Source: Pseudomonas sp. ISL-84
Lineage (GTDB): Bacteria; Bacillota; Bacilli; Bacillales; Cytobacillaceae
NCBI GenBank assembly: GCA_018613035.1
Contig: JAGGRA010000022.1
Span: 95,490 to 159,489 of the forward strand
Direction: 5' to 3'
DNA length: 64,000 nucleotides
Below, piece by piece: positions 26,977 to 35,955 of this stretch. Below the pieces are notes generated by a model, which was not told the origin of the DNA, did not search any database, and saw only the letters and a list, made by a program, of their open reading frames with translations. Numbering within the stretch: the first letter of the stretch is position 1; each line of letters opens with the position of its first letter. Both the position numbers and the translations under genes were made by a program.

Positions 26977-28911
26977 ATGTCTAACCGAATGCCTTTTGCC
27001 GTGTCCAAGAGCGAATCTTTTTACGAGAAGTTAAGCGAGTGGATCGGGGATGTTTTTTACGATATATTGCCTGAAGCAGGTTTTGAAATACGGGATGAAC
27101 AAATATTTATGGCTTTTCAGCTTGAAAAAGCTTTTAAAGACAAGAAGGTTATTTTTGCAGAGGCTGGTGTAGGAACCGGCAAGACGATTGTTTATTTGCT
27201 GTATGCAATCAGCTATGCAAGGTACATAAATAAGCCTGCAATTATCGCATGTGCGGATGAAACATTGATCGAGCAGCTTGTTAAAAAGGAAGGCGATATT
27301 GCTAAGCTTGAAAAGGCATTGGGCTTGAATATCGATGTAAGGCTGGCTAAATCGCGCGATCAATACTTATGCTTAAATAAGCTGGACAAGCTTGTGGCAA
27401 ACGATGTACATGATCATTACAACGGCATCTTTGATGAGCTTCCTGACTTTGTCCAAACTGGTTCCTCTATGCAAAAATTTGAAAGGTATGGTGATCGAAA
27501 GGATTATCCAGACTTGCCGGATGAGCATTGGGCAAATGTTGCATGGGACTCAATCCAGGATTGTTTTACGTGTGAAAAACGCCATCGCTGCGGCCAAACC
27601 TTGCATCGGGAATATTACCGGAGTGCAAAGGACTTGATTATTTGTTCACATGATTTTTATATGGAACACATTTGGACAAAGGAATCAAGAAAACGGGAAG
27701 GACAGCTCCCTCTGCTTCCTGAAAGCTCTTGTGTTGTTTTCGATGAGGGCCACTTGCTGGAATATGCCTCCCAGAAGGCGCTGACATATCGGTTCACTGA
27801 GCAAATACTTGAATCTCTGTTAACAAGGCTGATGGCGAATGATGTGCGGGAAAAAACCCTGAATATCATTGAAGATGCTATTTACCAGAATGAGCATTTC
27901 TTCTTAACGCTTGCACTGTCTGCTTCCGCAGAAACAGGCTCAGACAAGAAGGCCATTGAAAAAACGGGCGATGTCATGCGAGAAGGAAGAAAGCTGCAGG
28001 ATTTAATAAGCAGACTTGAAGAGGAACTGGTTTTTGAAAGTGAAATGTATGTCATTAACGACTATGATTTAAAAATCGTCGAAGAATACCTTGAGCAAAT
28101 CTCTTACTCACTGTCTCTGTTCCTTAAAGATTTAAAGGGAATTACTTGGTTTGAAGACCATAATGGTGAAAGAACATTGGTAATCATGCCTAGAATGGTC
28201 GAGGATATTATGAGGGAGGAAGTTTTTTCACAGAACAAGCCTTTTGTTTTCTCATCGGCAACATTGTCTGAAGATAAATCTTTTGATTATATGGCCAAAA
28301 GTCTTGGTGTGGATGAATATTTATCCTTCACAGTAGAATCTCCGTTTGACTATGAAGAAAACATGTCCATTTGCATGCCGGAATTTGCAAAGGATGATAC
28401 AGCTGCAAAAATGGAATATACCATTGGGCAAATCAGGCGATCTGAAGGACGGGCTTTGGTGCTGTTCACAAACCGTTCAGATTTGGCTGGATTTAAAGCT
28501 TATGCTGCCGGTAAAATGGATGTCCCGTTCTTTTTCGAAGGAGATGCGGAAATCAGTACACTGGTGTCAAACTTCCAAAATGACGAGCAATCTGTTCTAT
28601 GCTCCGTTAACTTATGGGAAGGTCTCGACATACCGGGAAGATCTCTGGAAAACGTGATTATTTTTGGCCTGCCGTTCCCTCCGCATGATCCGGTCTTTAC
28701 TGCAAAGAGAGAAGGCGCAGCCGATCCATTCAGGGAGGTTGATCTGCCGTATATGATCTTGAGACTAAGACAAGGAATTGGCCGATTAATCAGAACCCAT
28801 GAAGATAAAGGAACTGTTCATATTTTAGTAAAGGAAAATGAAAAACCCGAAGTGCTTGAGATGATTAAAAAGGTTTTACCGACGAAAGCTTCCTTAAGCA
28901 AACAGATATAA
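26977..28911 (+). CDS. ypvA: YpvA, DinG/XPD-like ATP-dependent helicase
   Basis: This superfamily 2 helicase has 644 residues (B. subtilis YpvA about 641). Walker A is GVGTGKT with K69, Walker B is D256-E-G-H259, and the late motifs include SVNLWEGLDIPG and LRQGIGRLIR. Cysteines between motifs I and II (YLC near 131, then CFTCEKRHRC) are placed like the Fe-S ligands of XPD/DinG. The start follows CGGAGGGG. Its DNA-repair role is inferred from the family. It is a single gene with a strong terminator. Confidence 0.9.
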   Translation: MSNRMPFAVSKSESFYEKLSEWIGDVFYDILPEAGFEIRDEQIFMAFQLEKAFKDKKVIFAEAGVGTGKTIVYLLYAISYARYINKPAIIACADETLIEQLVKKEGDIAKLEKALGLNIDVRLAKSRDQYLCLNKLDKLVANDVHDHYNGIFDELPDFVQTGSSMQKFERYGDRKDYPDLPDEHWANVAWDSIQDCFTCEKRHRCGQTLHREYYRSAKDLIICSHDFYMEHIWTKESRKREGQLPLLPESSCVVFDEGHLLEYASQKALTYRFTEQILESLLTRLMANDVREKTLNIIEDAIYQNEHFFLTLALSASAETGSDKKAIEKTGDVMREGRKLQDLISRLEEELVFESEMYVINDYDLKIVEEYLEQISYSLSLFLKDLKGITWFEDHNGERTLVIMPRMVEDIMREEVFSQNKPFVFSSATLSEDKSFDYMAKSLGVDEYLSFTVESPFDYEENMSICMPEFAKDDTAAKMEYTIGQIRRSEGRALVLFTNRSDLAGFKAYAAGKMDVPFFFEGDAEISTLVSNFQNDEQSVLCSVNLWEGLDIPGRSLENVIIFGLPFPPHDPVFTAKREGAADPFREVDLPYMILRLRQGIGRLIRTHEDKGTVHILVKENEKPEVLEMIKKVLPTKASLSKQI

Positions 28912-28916
28912 AATGA

Positions 28917-28949
28917 AAAGTGCCCAAAAAATGATTGGGCACTTTTTTT
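28917..28949 (+). terminator. Terminator of ypvA (bidirectional)
   Basis: The stem AAAGTGCCCAA / TTGGGCACTTT with an 8-nt loop and a T-run lies between ypvA (+) and the DUF59 gene (-). Confidence 0.88.
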
Positions 28950-28953
28950 CACT

Positions 28954-29253
28954 TTATCCCCTTAAGAGTCTATTTCCTTCAGCTGTCATATTTTCAGGTG
29001 TCCATGCAGGCTCCCAGACAAGATTAACATCTACAGAAGAAAATTCCTTTAGCTCTTCGATACAGTATTTTACGCCGCTGACTATACTGTCATGTAGCGG
29101 GCAGCCAGGTGTTGTTAGGGTCATCGTTATTAATGCTTTGCCTTCTTCGGGGAAGTCGACATCATAAATGAGCCCCAAATCAACTACGTTTATATTAAGC
29201 TCCGGATCCATTACTCTTTTTAAGTTAGTTAGCACTAATTCTTTTAAGTTCAT
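28954..29253 (-). CDS. DUF59/MIP18-family metal-sulfur cluster assembly protein
   Basis: This 99-aa protein of the MIP18/SufT/PaaD type starts LVLTNLKRVMDPELNINVVD and carries the conserved TTPGCPLHD motif whose cysteine is important for Fe-S transfer. Family members help mature Fe-S or other metal centres. It is the last gene of a leftward cluster whose first gene is a Crp/Fnr regulator and which is divergent from norB, so it may support an enzyme of NO or anaerobic respiration; that is inference. Confidence 0.82.
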   Translation of the reverse strand: MNLKELVLTNLKRVMDPELNINVVDLGLIYDVDFPEEGKALITMTLTTPGCPLHDSIVSGVKYCIEELKEFSSVDVNLVWEPAWTPENMTAEGNRLLRG

Positions 29254-29265
29254 GGAAATCTCCTC

Positions 29266-30507
29266 CTATTTTTTAATAACTGTTATGATCAAATAATTGA
29301 AACTAAGGCATGCACCTAACACCATCATCTGGCCAGTAAAGAATAAGCCGTTATTTTCAAATATGATGGAAGCCATCACACCGAAGACACCAAGGATAAG
29401 AATAGAAAGAACTGGGATCGAGGATTTGTCATCCATCATATCTTTTAGTGAAGGTACACTCCGTTTACCGATTTCCTTGCTGTATTTCCATGTCCACCAT
29501 AGGAAAGGAACAATTTTAAATAGATAGCCGAAGATGCTTAAGGCCACCCACAGCATCAGGTAGGCAAAAATTAAGAATCCTGCAGTGTTTTCAAAATTGC
29601 CAAAAAGCGAGTTTGCGAATGCTGCATAGTGAATCATTAATCCGGCAGGAATGGCAAGCAGAGCAAACCGGAAAGAATAATCAAGTTTCTTCTTGATTCT
29701 TTTCTTTAAAATTTGCAGCATATGCCAGGAAAAGAAAGTGAAGCCGCCCGCAAGAATGAGCAACCCTGCTGTGAAAAGCAAATTCTGTTCTGCGAATAAT
29801 GAGATTAATGACAGTGCCAAACCCGCTCCATAAAAGGCAAAAACATATTTGGCCGGCTTCATGCTATAACCATGAGACAAGGAAAACATCGAAACCATTT
29901 TATAGGAAAAACCAAAGATTAATAGTGTAAACCAGCCTGCTGTTCCAAGAAGCAAATGGCTTTTAAAGATCGCTTGATAGTGATCAGAAGCAAAGCCGGT
30001 CTTCATGCTGATTATCATCATGATGCCCATTAAAATGGTGGTGAACAAACTGGCCAGGGCGGTTCCCACAAAAAGCGTCAGTACATTGGGCTTTGCTTGT
30101 TTTTTTAATGTCATCAGCATTTGCAGCAGGAACATCATAATCCCTGTTAATGTAATAAGGCCAGGCAGCAGGGCATCCTGCGGGCTGTAAAAGAGAACAT
30201 GGGCAAAATACAGGATGCCAAAAGCTGTTACTCCGAATTGGATGAACCCGAATTTTTCATTCCATATTGGTGTAAGAAAGGCCACCGGTACAAGCTGATA
30301 CATGGCTCCCATTGCCGCCATTAACGCCCATCCCAGTACAAATAGGTGGGCAGCCGACCAGATTCCCGGTACTCTGAATTGGCCATTAATAATGAAGTCT
30401 CCCTGAAGAAAAATAAGGGAAAGGGATCCTATTAAACTAAACATGCTGAATAATATAAATGAAAAAGGGAGTTTAATATTTGTTTCATTTTTTGTATTTG
30501 GAAGCAA
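29266..30507 (-). CDS. Polytopic membrane protein of the NO-respiration cluster
   Basis: This is a hydrophobic protein of about 413 residues with roughly 12 helices. Conserved-looking histidines lie in SAAHLFVLGW and FKSHLLLGTAGW, and helix spacing recalls heme-copper oxidase subunit I-like or NnrS proteins, but I cannot assign either family firmly. The start is taken as TTG at 30507, 5 nt after AGGTGAT; the GTG at 30516 lies within that site. It is followed by DUF59 and preceded by two DUF2249 genes. Confidence 0.7.
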   Translation of the reverse strand: MLPNTKNETNIKLPFSFILFSMFSLIGSLSLIFLQGDFIINGQFRVPGIWSAAHLFVLGWALMAAMGAMYQLVPVAFLTPIWNEKFGFIQFGVTAFGILYFAHVLFYSPQDALLPGLITLTGIMMFLLQMLMTLKKQAKPNVLTLFVGTALASLFTTILMGIMMIISMKTGFASDHYQAIFKSHLLLGTAGWFTLLIFGFSYKMVSMFSLSHGYSMKPAKYVFAFYGAGLALSLISLFAEQNLLFTAGLLILAGGFTFFSWHMLQILKKRIKKKLDYSFRFALLAIPAGLMIHYAAFANSLFGNFENTAGFLIFAYLMLWVALSIFGYLFKIVPFLWWTWKYSKEIGKRSVPSLKDMMDDKSSIPVLSILILGVFGVMASIIFENNGLFFTGQMMVLGACLSFNYLIITVIKK

Positions 30508-30520
30508 TGGGATCACCTGC

Positions 30521-30727
30521 TTATTTCGTAATTTCTATTAAAAAACTTCCATCATTTTGCTCAGTGGTTTCGTGCTTGTAACCCAGTTTCTCCAGCTGTT
30601 CATAAAGAAACATTGGACGTCTATCATTAATAATTGACAAGGTTTCACCGCAGGAAAGGCCTTCAAGGGCAGCAAGAGTCCTCATCATTGGCTGTGGAGG
30701 TTCAAGTCCCCGGTTATCCAGCTTCAT
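30521..30727 (-). CDS. DUF2249 protein (68 aa)
   Basis: This small TusA-like alpha/beta protein begins LDNRGLEPPQPMMRTLAAL and continues with ALEGLSCGETLSIINDRRPM and LYEQLEKLGY. The single cysteine is in the GLSCGE turn. DUF2249 proteins recur in NO and nitrogen-oxide gene clusters; the biochemical role is unknown. It overlaps the upstream DUF2249 gene by one base (TAATG). Confidence 0.82.
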   Translation of the reverse strand: MKLDNRGLEPPQPMMRTLAALEGLSCGETLSIINDRRPMFLYEQLEKLGYKHETTEQNDGSFLIEITK

Positions 30728-30966
30728 TATGATTCACCTCTTTTGGTAAAAGTTATTTTCCAATGCTTTTTTTCAATCTCTTCAGACTTGTGATCAAAGC
30801 CCTTTGCTTTTAACACTCCAAATAGAGGCACAGGCTTAAATGGGGCATGAAGAATAAAAACATCATTCGCATCAAGATCTGTAATGGCAGACATTATTTT
30901 CTGAAAGGGTTCAAGCTTATTTTTTAAATCCTCCCGCACATCAAGCTCAACTATTTTGTTCTCCAT
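30727..30966 (-). CDS. DUF2249 protein (79 aa)
   Basis: This is a second DUF2249 protein in tandem: VELDVREDLKNKLEPFQKIM, NDVFILHAPFKPVPLFGVLK and a C-terminal KHWKITFTKRG strand. It has no cysteine. The start at 30966 follows AGGAGGA. It lies 25 nt downstream of the Crp/Fnr regulator and is probably co-transcribed with it. Confidence 0.82.
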   Translation of the reverse strand: MENKIVELDVREDLKNKLEPFQKIMSAITDLDANDVFILHAPFKPVPLFGVLKAKGFDHKSEEIEKKHWKITFTKRGES

Positions 30967-30991
30967 TATTCTTCCTCCTTATAAAAAATTC

Positions 30992-31681
30992 CTAAATAAT
31001 CTGATCTTTCAGCTGGCTGCGGTCGATTAAGAAATAACCTGATTCGTCAGTAGCAAGATAGCCCTTTTTCTTTAAATGGTTGATGGTTCTGCTTACAGTT
31101 TCTCTCGAAGTGCCAATCATGTTGGCAAGTTCTCTGTTTGTAAAGTGGGTTGTGATTTTATAGACCTCATCTGCTTTTACACCATTGGTTTTGCAAAGTC
31201 TTAATAAAAGCATGATGATTTGTTCATGTGTATTATGGAGAATTTGTTCCTCAAGCCGGTTCTGCAAATCGATTATTTTTTCACCGAGTACTTTAAAGAG
31301 CTTGATGCAAAGTTCCGGGTAAGAAATCAGAATTTGTTCAAAGCGGTCAATCGGAATTGCAATCAGCTGTGCTTCCTCCATTATTTCTGCATGTGCAGGG
31401 TATAGGCCCTTTCTGAAGAAGCCTGCATGCGGAAACATCTCACCAGCTTCCAGAACCGACACAATTTGTTCCCTCCCGGAAAAATCAGTTTTATAAATCT
31501 TGACTTTGCCTGAATGAATGAAAAATACACGATCAATGGGATCCCCCTGCATAAATACATACATCTTTTGCTTATAGAAACGAGTCTGGGCTATCTCAAC
31601 GATTGGCGCCAGCTCCTCTTTATTGAGTTCTTTAAATAAAGGAACACTGCCTATCCTCTTTTCGATTTCCTCTTTTCTCAA
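30992..31681 (-). CDS. Crp/Fnr-family regulator divergent from norB
   Basis: The 229 residues give a beta-roll sensor domain, a long dimer helix (CIKLFKVLGEKIIDLQNRLE) and a winged helix (NRELANMIGTSRETVSRTIN). It resembles the regulator at 18055-18747 throughout and likewise lacks the Fnr cluster cysteines. The position suggests an NO- or redox-responsive activator of norB and of its own operon (NnrR/DNR-like in role, by inference). The start is TTG at 31681, five bases after GGTGA. Confidence 0.87.
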   Translation of the reverse strand: MRKEEIEKRIGSVPLFKELNKEELAPIVEIAQTRFYKQKMYVFMQGDPIDRVFFIHSGKVKIYKTDFSGREQIVSVLEAGEMFPHAGFFRKGLYPAHAEIMEEAQLIAIPIDRFEQILISYPELCIKLFKVLGEKIIDLQNRLEEQILHNTHEQIIMLLLRLCKTNGVKADEVYKITTHFTNRELANMIGTSRETVSRTINHLKKKGYLATDESGYFLIDRSQLKDQII

Positions 31682-31798
31682 TTAGATCACCTTCCAGTGC
31701 AATTATTCGTCTATTTGCTCTCAGTTTAACAGCTCCAGCTACTGAAATAAGTGACCTGCATCATATAGGAAGAAATTTTATGATTCTCATTCTCATAG

Positions 31799-31812
31799 TG
31801 TGAAAAATCACA
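31799..31812 (+). promoter_or_regulatory. TGTGA-N4-TCACA palindrome in the norB/regulator gap
   Basis: A perfect inverted repeat TGTGA-AAAA-TCACA lies 85 bp before norB, in the divergent 215-bp gap. The half-sites are those of Crp/Fnr boxes but the spacer is four bases rather than six. A weak AGTGA-N6-TCATA lies at 31750-31765. Confidence 0.45.
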
Positions 31813-31896
31813 GCCTGATCATGAGGTGGCTCACAAAAACACTTTTTAAAGAGTATTAGAATCAAAGCGTACTCAAACAGAAAGGAAGCGAGAGCA

Positions 31897-34263
31897 ATGG
31901 AAGTCAATCGCGGAACACCTATTAATAAAGTGGTGAAAAGAAATAAAAATGCACTATTAAAATCCATTCTTATTTTCACCATAATTGCCAGCTTTACAGT
32001 TCTTTTAATGGGAGGCTATTGGATTTTCAAGGAGCAGGCCCCGCGGCCGCTTGAGGTAACAAATGAAAAAGGAGAAATTATTCTTACAAAGGAAACGATA
32101 ATGGGAGGCCAGGCGGTTTTCCAAAAGTACGGGTTGATGGATTATGGTACCGTGCTTGGCCATGGATCCTATATGGGACCTGATTATACAGCTGAAGCCT
32201 TAACGGTATACACCAAGGGCATGCAGGATTTTAGAGCTGAAGAAAAGTATGGAAAGCCATTTGACGAGATTTCAGGTGAGGAACAAACCGTAATAAGGGA
32301 TCTTGTAAAAACGGAAATGCGGGAAAATAGATATGACCCTGATTCAGATACAATGGTGATAACTGATGCACAGGTTTATGGGTATGAAAAAGTAGGAGAG
32401 TTCTATCGAAAAGTATTTACAGAGGGTGACGGCTGGGGATTAAAAGCGGAATTAATCAAAGAAGAACATATGCCAACTGAAGGCAGAGCTTATGTTGCTT
32501 CAGGAGACCAAATACAGCAGATTTCTGATTTCTTCTTCTGGACAGCATGGCTTTCCAGCACAGAACGCTTGAATGATGATATTACTTATACGAATAACTG
32601 GCCTTACTATGAGGATGCGGGCAATGAAATGTCCTTCTCTGCTATTTGGTGGAGCGGAGCAAGTGTTACAGTACTGATCCTGTTTGTCGGTATTATTCTG
32701 TTTGTATTCTACCGCTATCATTTGGGAATGGAAGAGGCATATAAAGACGGAAACTTCCCTCGCATTGATTTAGCGAAACTGCCGGTAACTTCTTCTCAAT
32801 TAAAATCCGGTAAATATTTCTTAATTGTTACTGTTCTATTTTTTGTCCAGGCTATGTTCGGTGCGTTGCTTGCACACTATTATGTTGAACCTGACAGCTT
32901 CTTTGGCATTAAGTGGATCCATGATATTCTGCCATTCAATATTGCGAAAGGCTACCATCTGCAGCTTGCTATCTTCTGGATTGCAACAGCATGGCTCGGA
33001 ATGGGAATTTTTGTGGCACCATTGGTAGGCGGACATGAACCGAAAAAGCAAGGCCTTCTTGTTGATATCCTGTTCTGGGCACTTGTAGTTCTGGTTGGCG
33101 GAAGTATGATAGGCCAATGGCTTGGAGCAAATGGATACTTAGGAAACAAATGGTTCCTGCTCGGACATCAGGGCTGGGAATATTTAGAGCTTGGCCGTCT
33201 GTGGCAGGGGGTTCTGGCTGCGGGAATGTTAATCTGGCTGTTCATTGTATACCGTGGAATAAAGAGCGGTTTAAAGCGGGAGAATGATAAAGGCGGCTTA
33301 ATTCACTTATTATTCTACTCAGCAATAGCTGTACCATTCTTCTACCTGTTCGCGTTTTTAATGAATCCTGACACAAGCTTTACCTTTGCCGATTACTGGC
33401 GCTGGTGGATCATACACCTTTGGGTAGAAGGTATTTTTGAGGTGTTCGCTGTAGTAGTTATTGGATTCCTGTTAGTACAAATGAAGCTTGTCACTAAGAG
33501 CTCTACTGTTAAAGCTCTTTACTTCCAGCTGATCCTGCTTCTTGGAAGCGGAGTTATTGGCATAGGACATCATTACTATTATAATGGCTCCTCTGAAATT
33601 TGGATCGGATTGGGAGCTGTATTCTCAGCACTTGAAGTTATACCGTTGACTCTGCTGATCCTTGAAGCATATGACCAATATAAAATGATGAGAGATGGCG
33701 GTGTGGACTTCCCTTATAAAGCTACATTCTGGTTCTTGATTTCAGTAGCGATCTGGAACCTGGTTGGAGCCGGAGTATTGGGCTTCCTGATTAACTTGCC
33801 TGCTGTCAGCTTCCTTGAGCACGGACAATTCCTAACCCCGGCGCATGGTCACGGAGCTATGATGGGTGTATACGGCATGTTTGCCATTGCAGTATTGCTT
33901 TATTCTTTACGAAATATTGTCAAACCGGAAAAATGGAACGACAAATGGCTCAAGTTCAGCTGCATTATGCTGAATGTGGGGCTTGCAGGAATGGTTTTCG
34001 CTTCCCTGCTTCCTGTCGGATTCCTGCAAATGAAAGAAGCGTATGTGAACGGTTATGCAGCTTCCCGTTCAGCAGACTTCTTAAAGCAGGATATTATTCA
34101 ATCATTATTAACTTTAAGATCCGTACCGGATACCATCTTCCTGGTAGGTGTTGTCGCACTAGTGCTTTTCTCAATAAAAGCTATGTTCAACCTGCGAAAA
34201 GTGACTCATAAGGAAATTGAACCTCTTCCTGTTAGAGACCTTAGCACAGATGATGATGAATAA
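31897..34263 (+). CDS. norB: Quinol-dependent nitric oxide reductase (qNOR)
   Basis: qNOR reduces two NO to N2O with quinol electrons, in the membrane. The 788 residues have an N-terminal helix and periplasmic-type domain (about 40-230) fused to the 12-helix NorB core, the mark of qNOR. Heme and FeB histidine motifs are visible: KGYHLQLAIFWIATAW, HLWVEGIFEVF, GIGHHYYY and the late PAHGHGAMMGVYG. The E in WVEGIFE is the typical NOR glutamate. It is divergent from the Crp/Fnr operon. Its use may be detoxification or respiration. Confidence 0.92.
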   Translation: MEVNRGTPINKVVKRNKNALLKSILIFTIIASFTVLLMGGYWIFKEQAPRPLEVTNEKGEIILTKETIMGGQAVFQKYGLMDYGTVLGHGSYMGPDYTAEALTVYTKGMQDFRAEEKYGKPFDEISGEEQTVIRDLVKTEMRENRYDPDSDTMVITDAQVYGYEKVGEFYRKVFTEGDGWGLKAELIKEEHMPTEGRAYVASGDQIQQISDFFFWTAWLSSTERLNDDITYTNNWPYYEDAGNEMSFSAIWWSGASVTVLILFVGIILFVFYRYHLGMEEAYKDGNFPRIDLAKLPVTSSQLKSGKYFLIVTVLFFVQAMFGALLAHYYVEPDSFFGIKWIHDILPFNIAKGYHLQLAIFWIATAWLGMGIFVAPLVGGHEPKKQGLLVDILFWALVVLVGGSMIGQWLGANGYLGNKWFLLGHQGWEYLELGRLWQGVLAAGMLIWLFIVYRGIKSGLKRENDKGGLIHLLFYSAIAVPFFYLFAFLMNPDTSFTFADYWRWWIIHLWVEGIFEVFAVVVIGFLLVQMKLVTKSSTVKALYFQLILLLGSGVIGIGHHYYYNGSSEIWIGLGAVFSALEVIPLTLLILEAYDQYKMMRDGGVDFPYKATFWFLISVAIWNLVGAGVLGFLINLPAVSFLEHGQFLTPAHGHGAMMGVYGMFAIAVLLYSLRNIVKPEKWNDKWLKFSCIMLNVGLAGMVFASLLPVGFLQMKEAYVNGYAASRSADFLKQDIIQSLLTLRSVPDTIFLVGVVALVLFSIKAMFNLRKVTHKEIEPLPVRDLSTDDDE

Positions 34264-34419
34264 GAAAAGCGTAGGCGCCCTTGCCCATCGACGGAGCGTG
34301 GTGGACTGAGCCGAGTGAGATAAAGGAAACACGAAGAGCGGTAGCGATTCGATGTTGACTTACCGTGGGCGAGGTGAGGGAAGCACGTCGAGTCGATAGG
34401 GCGCCGAAGCTAGACAGTT
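34264..34419. repeat. Dispersed repeat, family B, copy 1 (CTGTCTAGC end)
   Basis: This non-coding block runs from GAAAAGCGTAGGCGCC to GGCGCCGAAGCTAGACAG. Its reverse complement starts CTGTCTAGCTTCGGCGCC and ends CGCTTTTC, the same ends as the two copies at 63137-63382 and 63391-63512. It lies immediately after the norB stop. Confidence 0.7.
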
Positions 34420-34456
34420 ATCAAAGTTTAAAGATATTAATTCTGTTATAAGCTAA

Positions 34457-34492
34457 ATGAAAATCCGCAGATAGTCACTCTGCGGATTTTTT
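34457..34492 (+). terminator. Terminator after norB (bidirectional)
   Basis: The stem AAAATCCGCAGA / TCTGCGGATTTT with a 7-nt loop and T-run. On the other strand it ends the MFS/zinc-ribbon unit, whose stop codon lies in the loop. Confidence 0.85.
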
Positions 34493-34615
34493 CCTTTCCT
34501 CTGAACAATCAAAACAGATGGTTTCATGATTTTCGTTGTAAACCCCGTTGAAAAAGCCGTCCAGGCAATATAGCTGCTTACCGCATACGCAGCAGCTGCC
34601 CACCAATTCTTTCAT
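34475..34615 (-). CDS. 46-aa zinc-ribbon-like protein
   Basis: The protein reads MKELVGSCCVCGKQLYCLDG at the start and ends ICFDCSEERKKSAE. It has six cysteines with C-x2-C at both ends, consistent with one zinc site. GGAGTGA lies 7 nt before the ATG. It starts 7 nt after the MFS stop codon, so it is the second gene of that operon. Function unknown. Confidence 0.7.
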   Translation of the reverse strand: MKELVGSCCVCGKQLYCLDGFFNGVYNENHETICFDCSEERKKSAE

Positions 34616-34622
34616 ATTCCAT

Positions 34623-35783
34623 TCACTCCTGACTTTTTAAGATTAATGTGCTGTTTTTCTTAAAATAAAGGTACATGGCACAAACAGTAAATAGTAAGAC
34701 TATTGCAGCTATAGCAAAACCAGCTCTAAATGATACACCCAATAAGCCTAAAAAGGTGGAGCCCGCTACAACACCTAAAGAAAAGAATGCATAAAAGAGG
34801 CCAAATGCCTTTCCTCTTGTTTTTTCTGTCGTATTTTTTGCGATAAGCGCATTAATTGAAGGGAAAAGAAGCGCGAACCCAGTACCATATAGGACCATAC
34901 ATAAAAACATAAAGGTAAGTGAAGATGCTGAACTTAGAAGTACAAGTGCCATGCCAATAATAATCATGCCTGTCAGCATTGTGTTTTGGTGCTTGTACTT
35001 ATCGAAGATTTTATTGATAGGCAAAATAAATATAAGGATAGCGGTCATTCCAAAGGTGCTTAACAAAATACCGCTGAAAATAGAATTAAATTGCAGATGC
35101 TCAACCTGTAATGGCAGCAGATAGGCAAGTGTTCCCTGTGCAAACATAAGCGAAAAAGCTCCGGCATAGCTTATAGAAAGCAACGGATTCTTCATTAAAG
35201 GCAACAGCCTCTCTGAATGGACATCTGTCCGCTTTGCTTCTTTATTTCGCCTATTTGTCAAAAAAGTGAAAGCAAATACAGAGCTGCTGATCATTGTTGC
35301 GGCAATTATTAAAAATACGTAATCTACGCTGTATTTGGAGGCGACGACAGCACCAAATGCAGGCCCCATTATGGCTGAACTTCCAACCGCCGCACCTGAT
35401 AATGCCATCGATTTGCCTTGTTTATTAGACTTTCCGCGGTTGGCAATGACTGTGAATGCTGCTGGAACGAGAAAGCCTCCAAACAGGCCATGGAGAAATC
35501 TGATGGCAACTAATTGAAGTGGTGTACTGACAAGAGTGTACAGCACCAAAATGGATCCGGTTAATGCAAGTCCCGATACCAAAACACTTTTTGCGCCTCT
35601 TTTATCTATCCAGTAACCGGCCAGAATATTGCCGATCATATTGGAAAAAGAATACATACCGACAATTAATCCAATAAAAGCTGGTGACGGATTGATGGAC
35701 TTGGCAAAGGGGCTCATGATGGGCAGCTGTGAAAATGTATCTATAAAAGCCACAATTACAATAAAGAAAATAAAATATCTCAT
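34623..35783 (-). CDS. MFS transporter
   Basis: This major-facilitator membrane protein has 386 residues and about 12 predicted helices. MFS motif A between helices 2 and 3 is visible as AGYWIDKRGAKS. No substrate can be named from sequence; family members of this size are often drug or metabolite exporters. The start at 35783 follows AGAGAGTC. It is followed in the operon by the 46-aa zinc-ribbon protein. Confidence 0.85.
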   Translation of the reverse strand: MRYFIFFIVIVAFIDTFSQLPIMSPFAKSINPSPAFIGLIVGMYSFSNMIGNILAGYWIDKRGAKSVLVSGLALTGSILVLYTLVSTPLQLVAIRFLHGLFGGFLVPAAFTVIANRGKSNKQGKSMALSGAAVGSSAIMGPAFGAVVASKYSVDYVFLIIAATMISSSVFAFTFLTNRRNKEAKRTDVHSERLLPLMKNPLLSISYAGAFSLMFAQGTLAYLLPLQVEHLQFNSIFSGILLSTFGMTAILIFILPINKIFDKYKHQNTMLTGMIIIGMALVLLSSASSLTFMFLCMVLYGTGFALLFPSINALIAKNTTEKTRGKAFGLFYAFFSLGVVAGSTFLGLLGVSFRAGFAIAAIVLLFTVCAMYLYFKKNSTLILKSQE

Positions 35784-35876
35784 ACTGACTCTCTTTCTCG
35801 GAATAGTTCACTTTACACCATTATAACTCTTTAACTGGAAGGTTAAAAAGAAAAACGGTAAATATCATAGGATAGC

Positions 35877-35892
35877 TGTGATGCGGTTCACT
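35877..35892 (+). promoter_or_regulatory. Crp/Fnr box ahead of the third DUF2249 gene
   Basis: TGTGA-TGCGGT-TCACT matches TGTGA-N6-TCACA with one mismatch. It lies 64 bp before the DUF2249 start and just upstream of a TTGACC element (about 35900), a position suited to activation. Confidence 0.55.
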
Positions 35893-35955
35893 AATCTTTT
35901 TGACCTGCTCCATTAAAATTAATGTGTAAAGTAAAAGAATAGGAGGGAGATAGAA

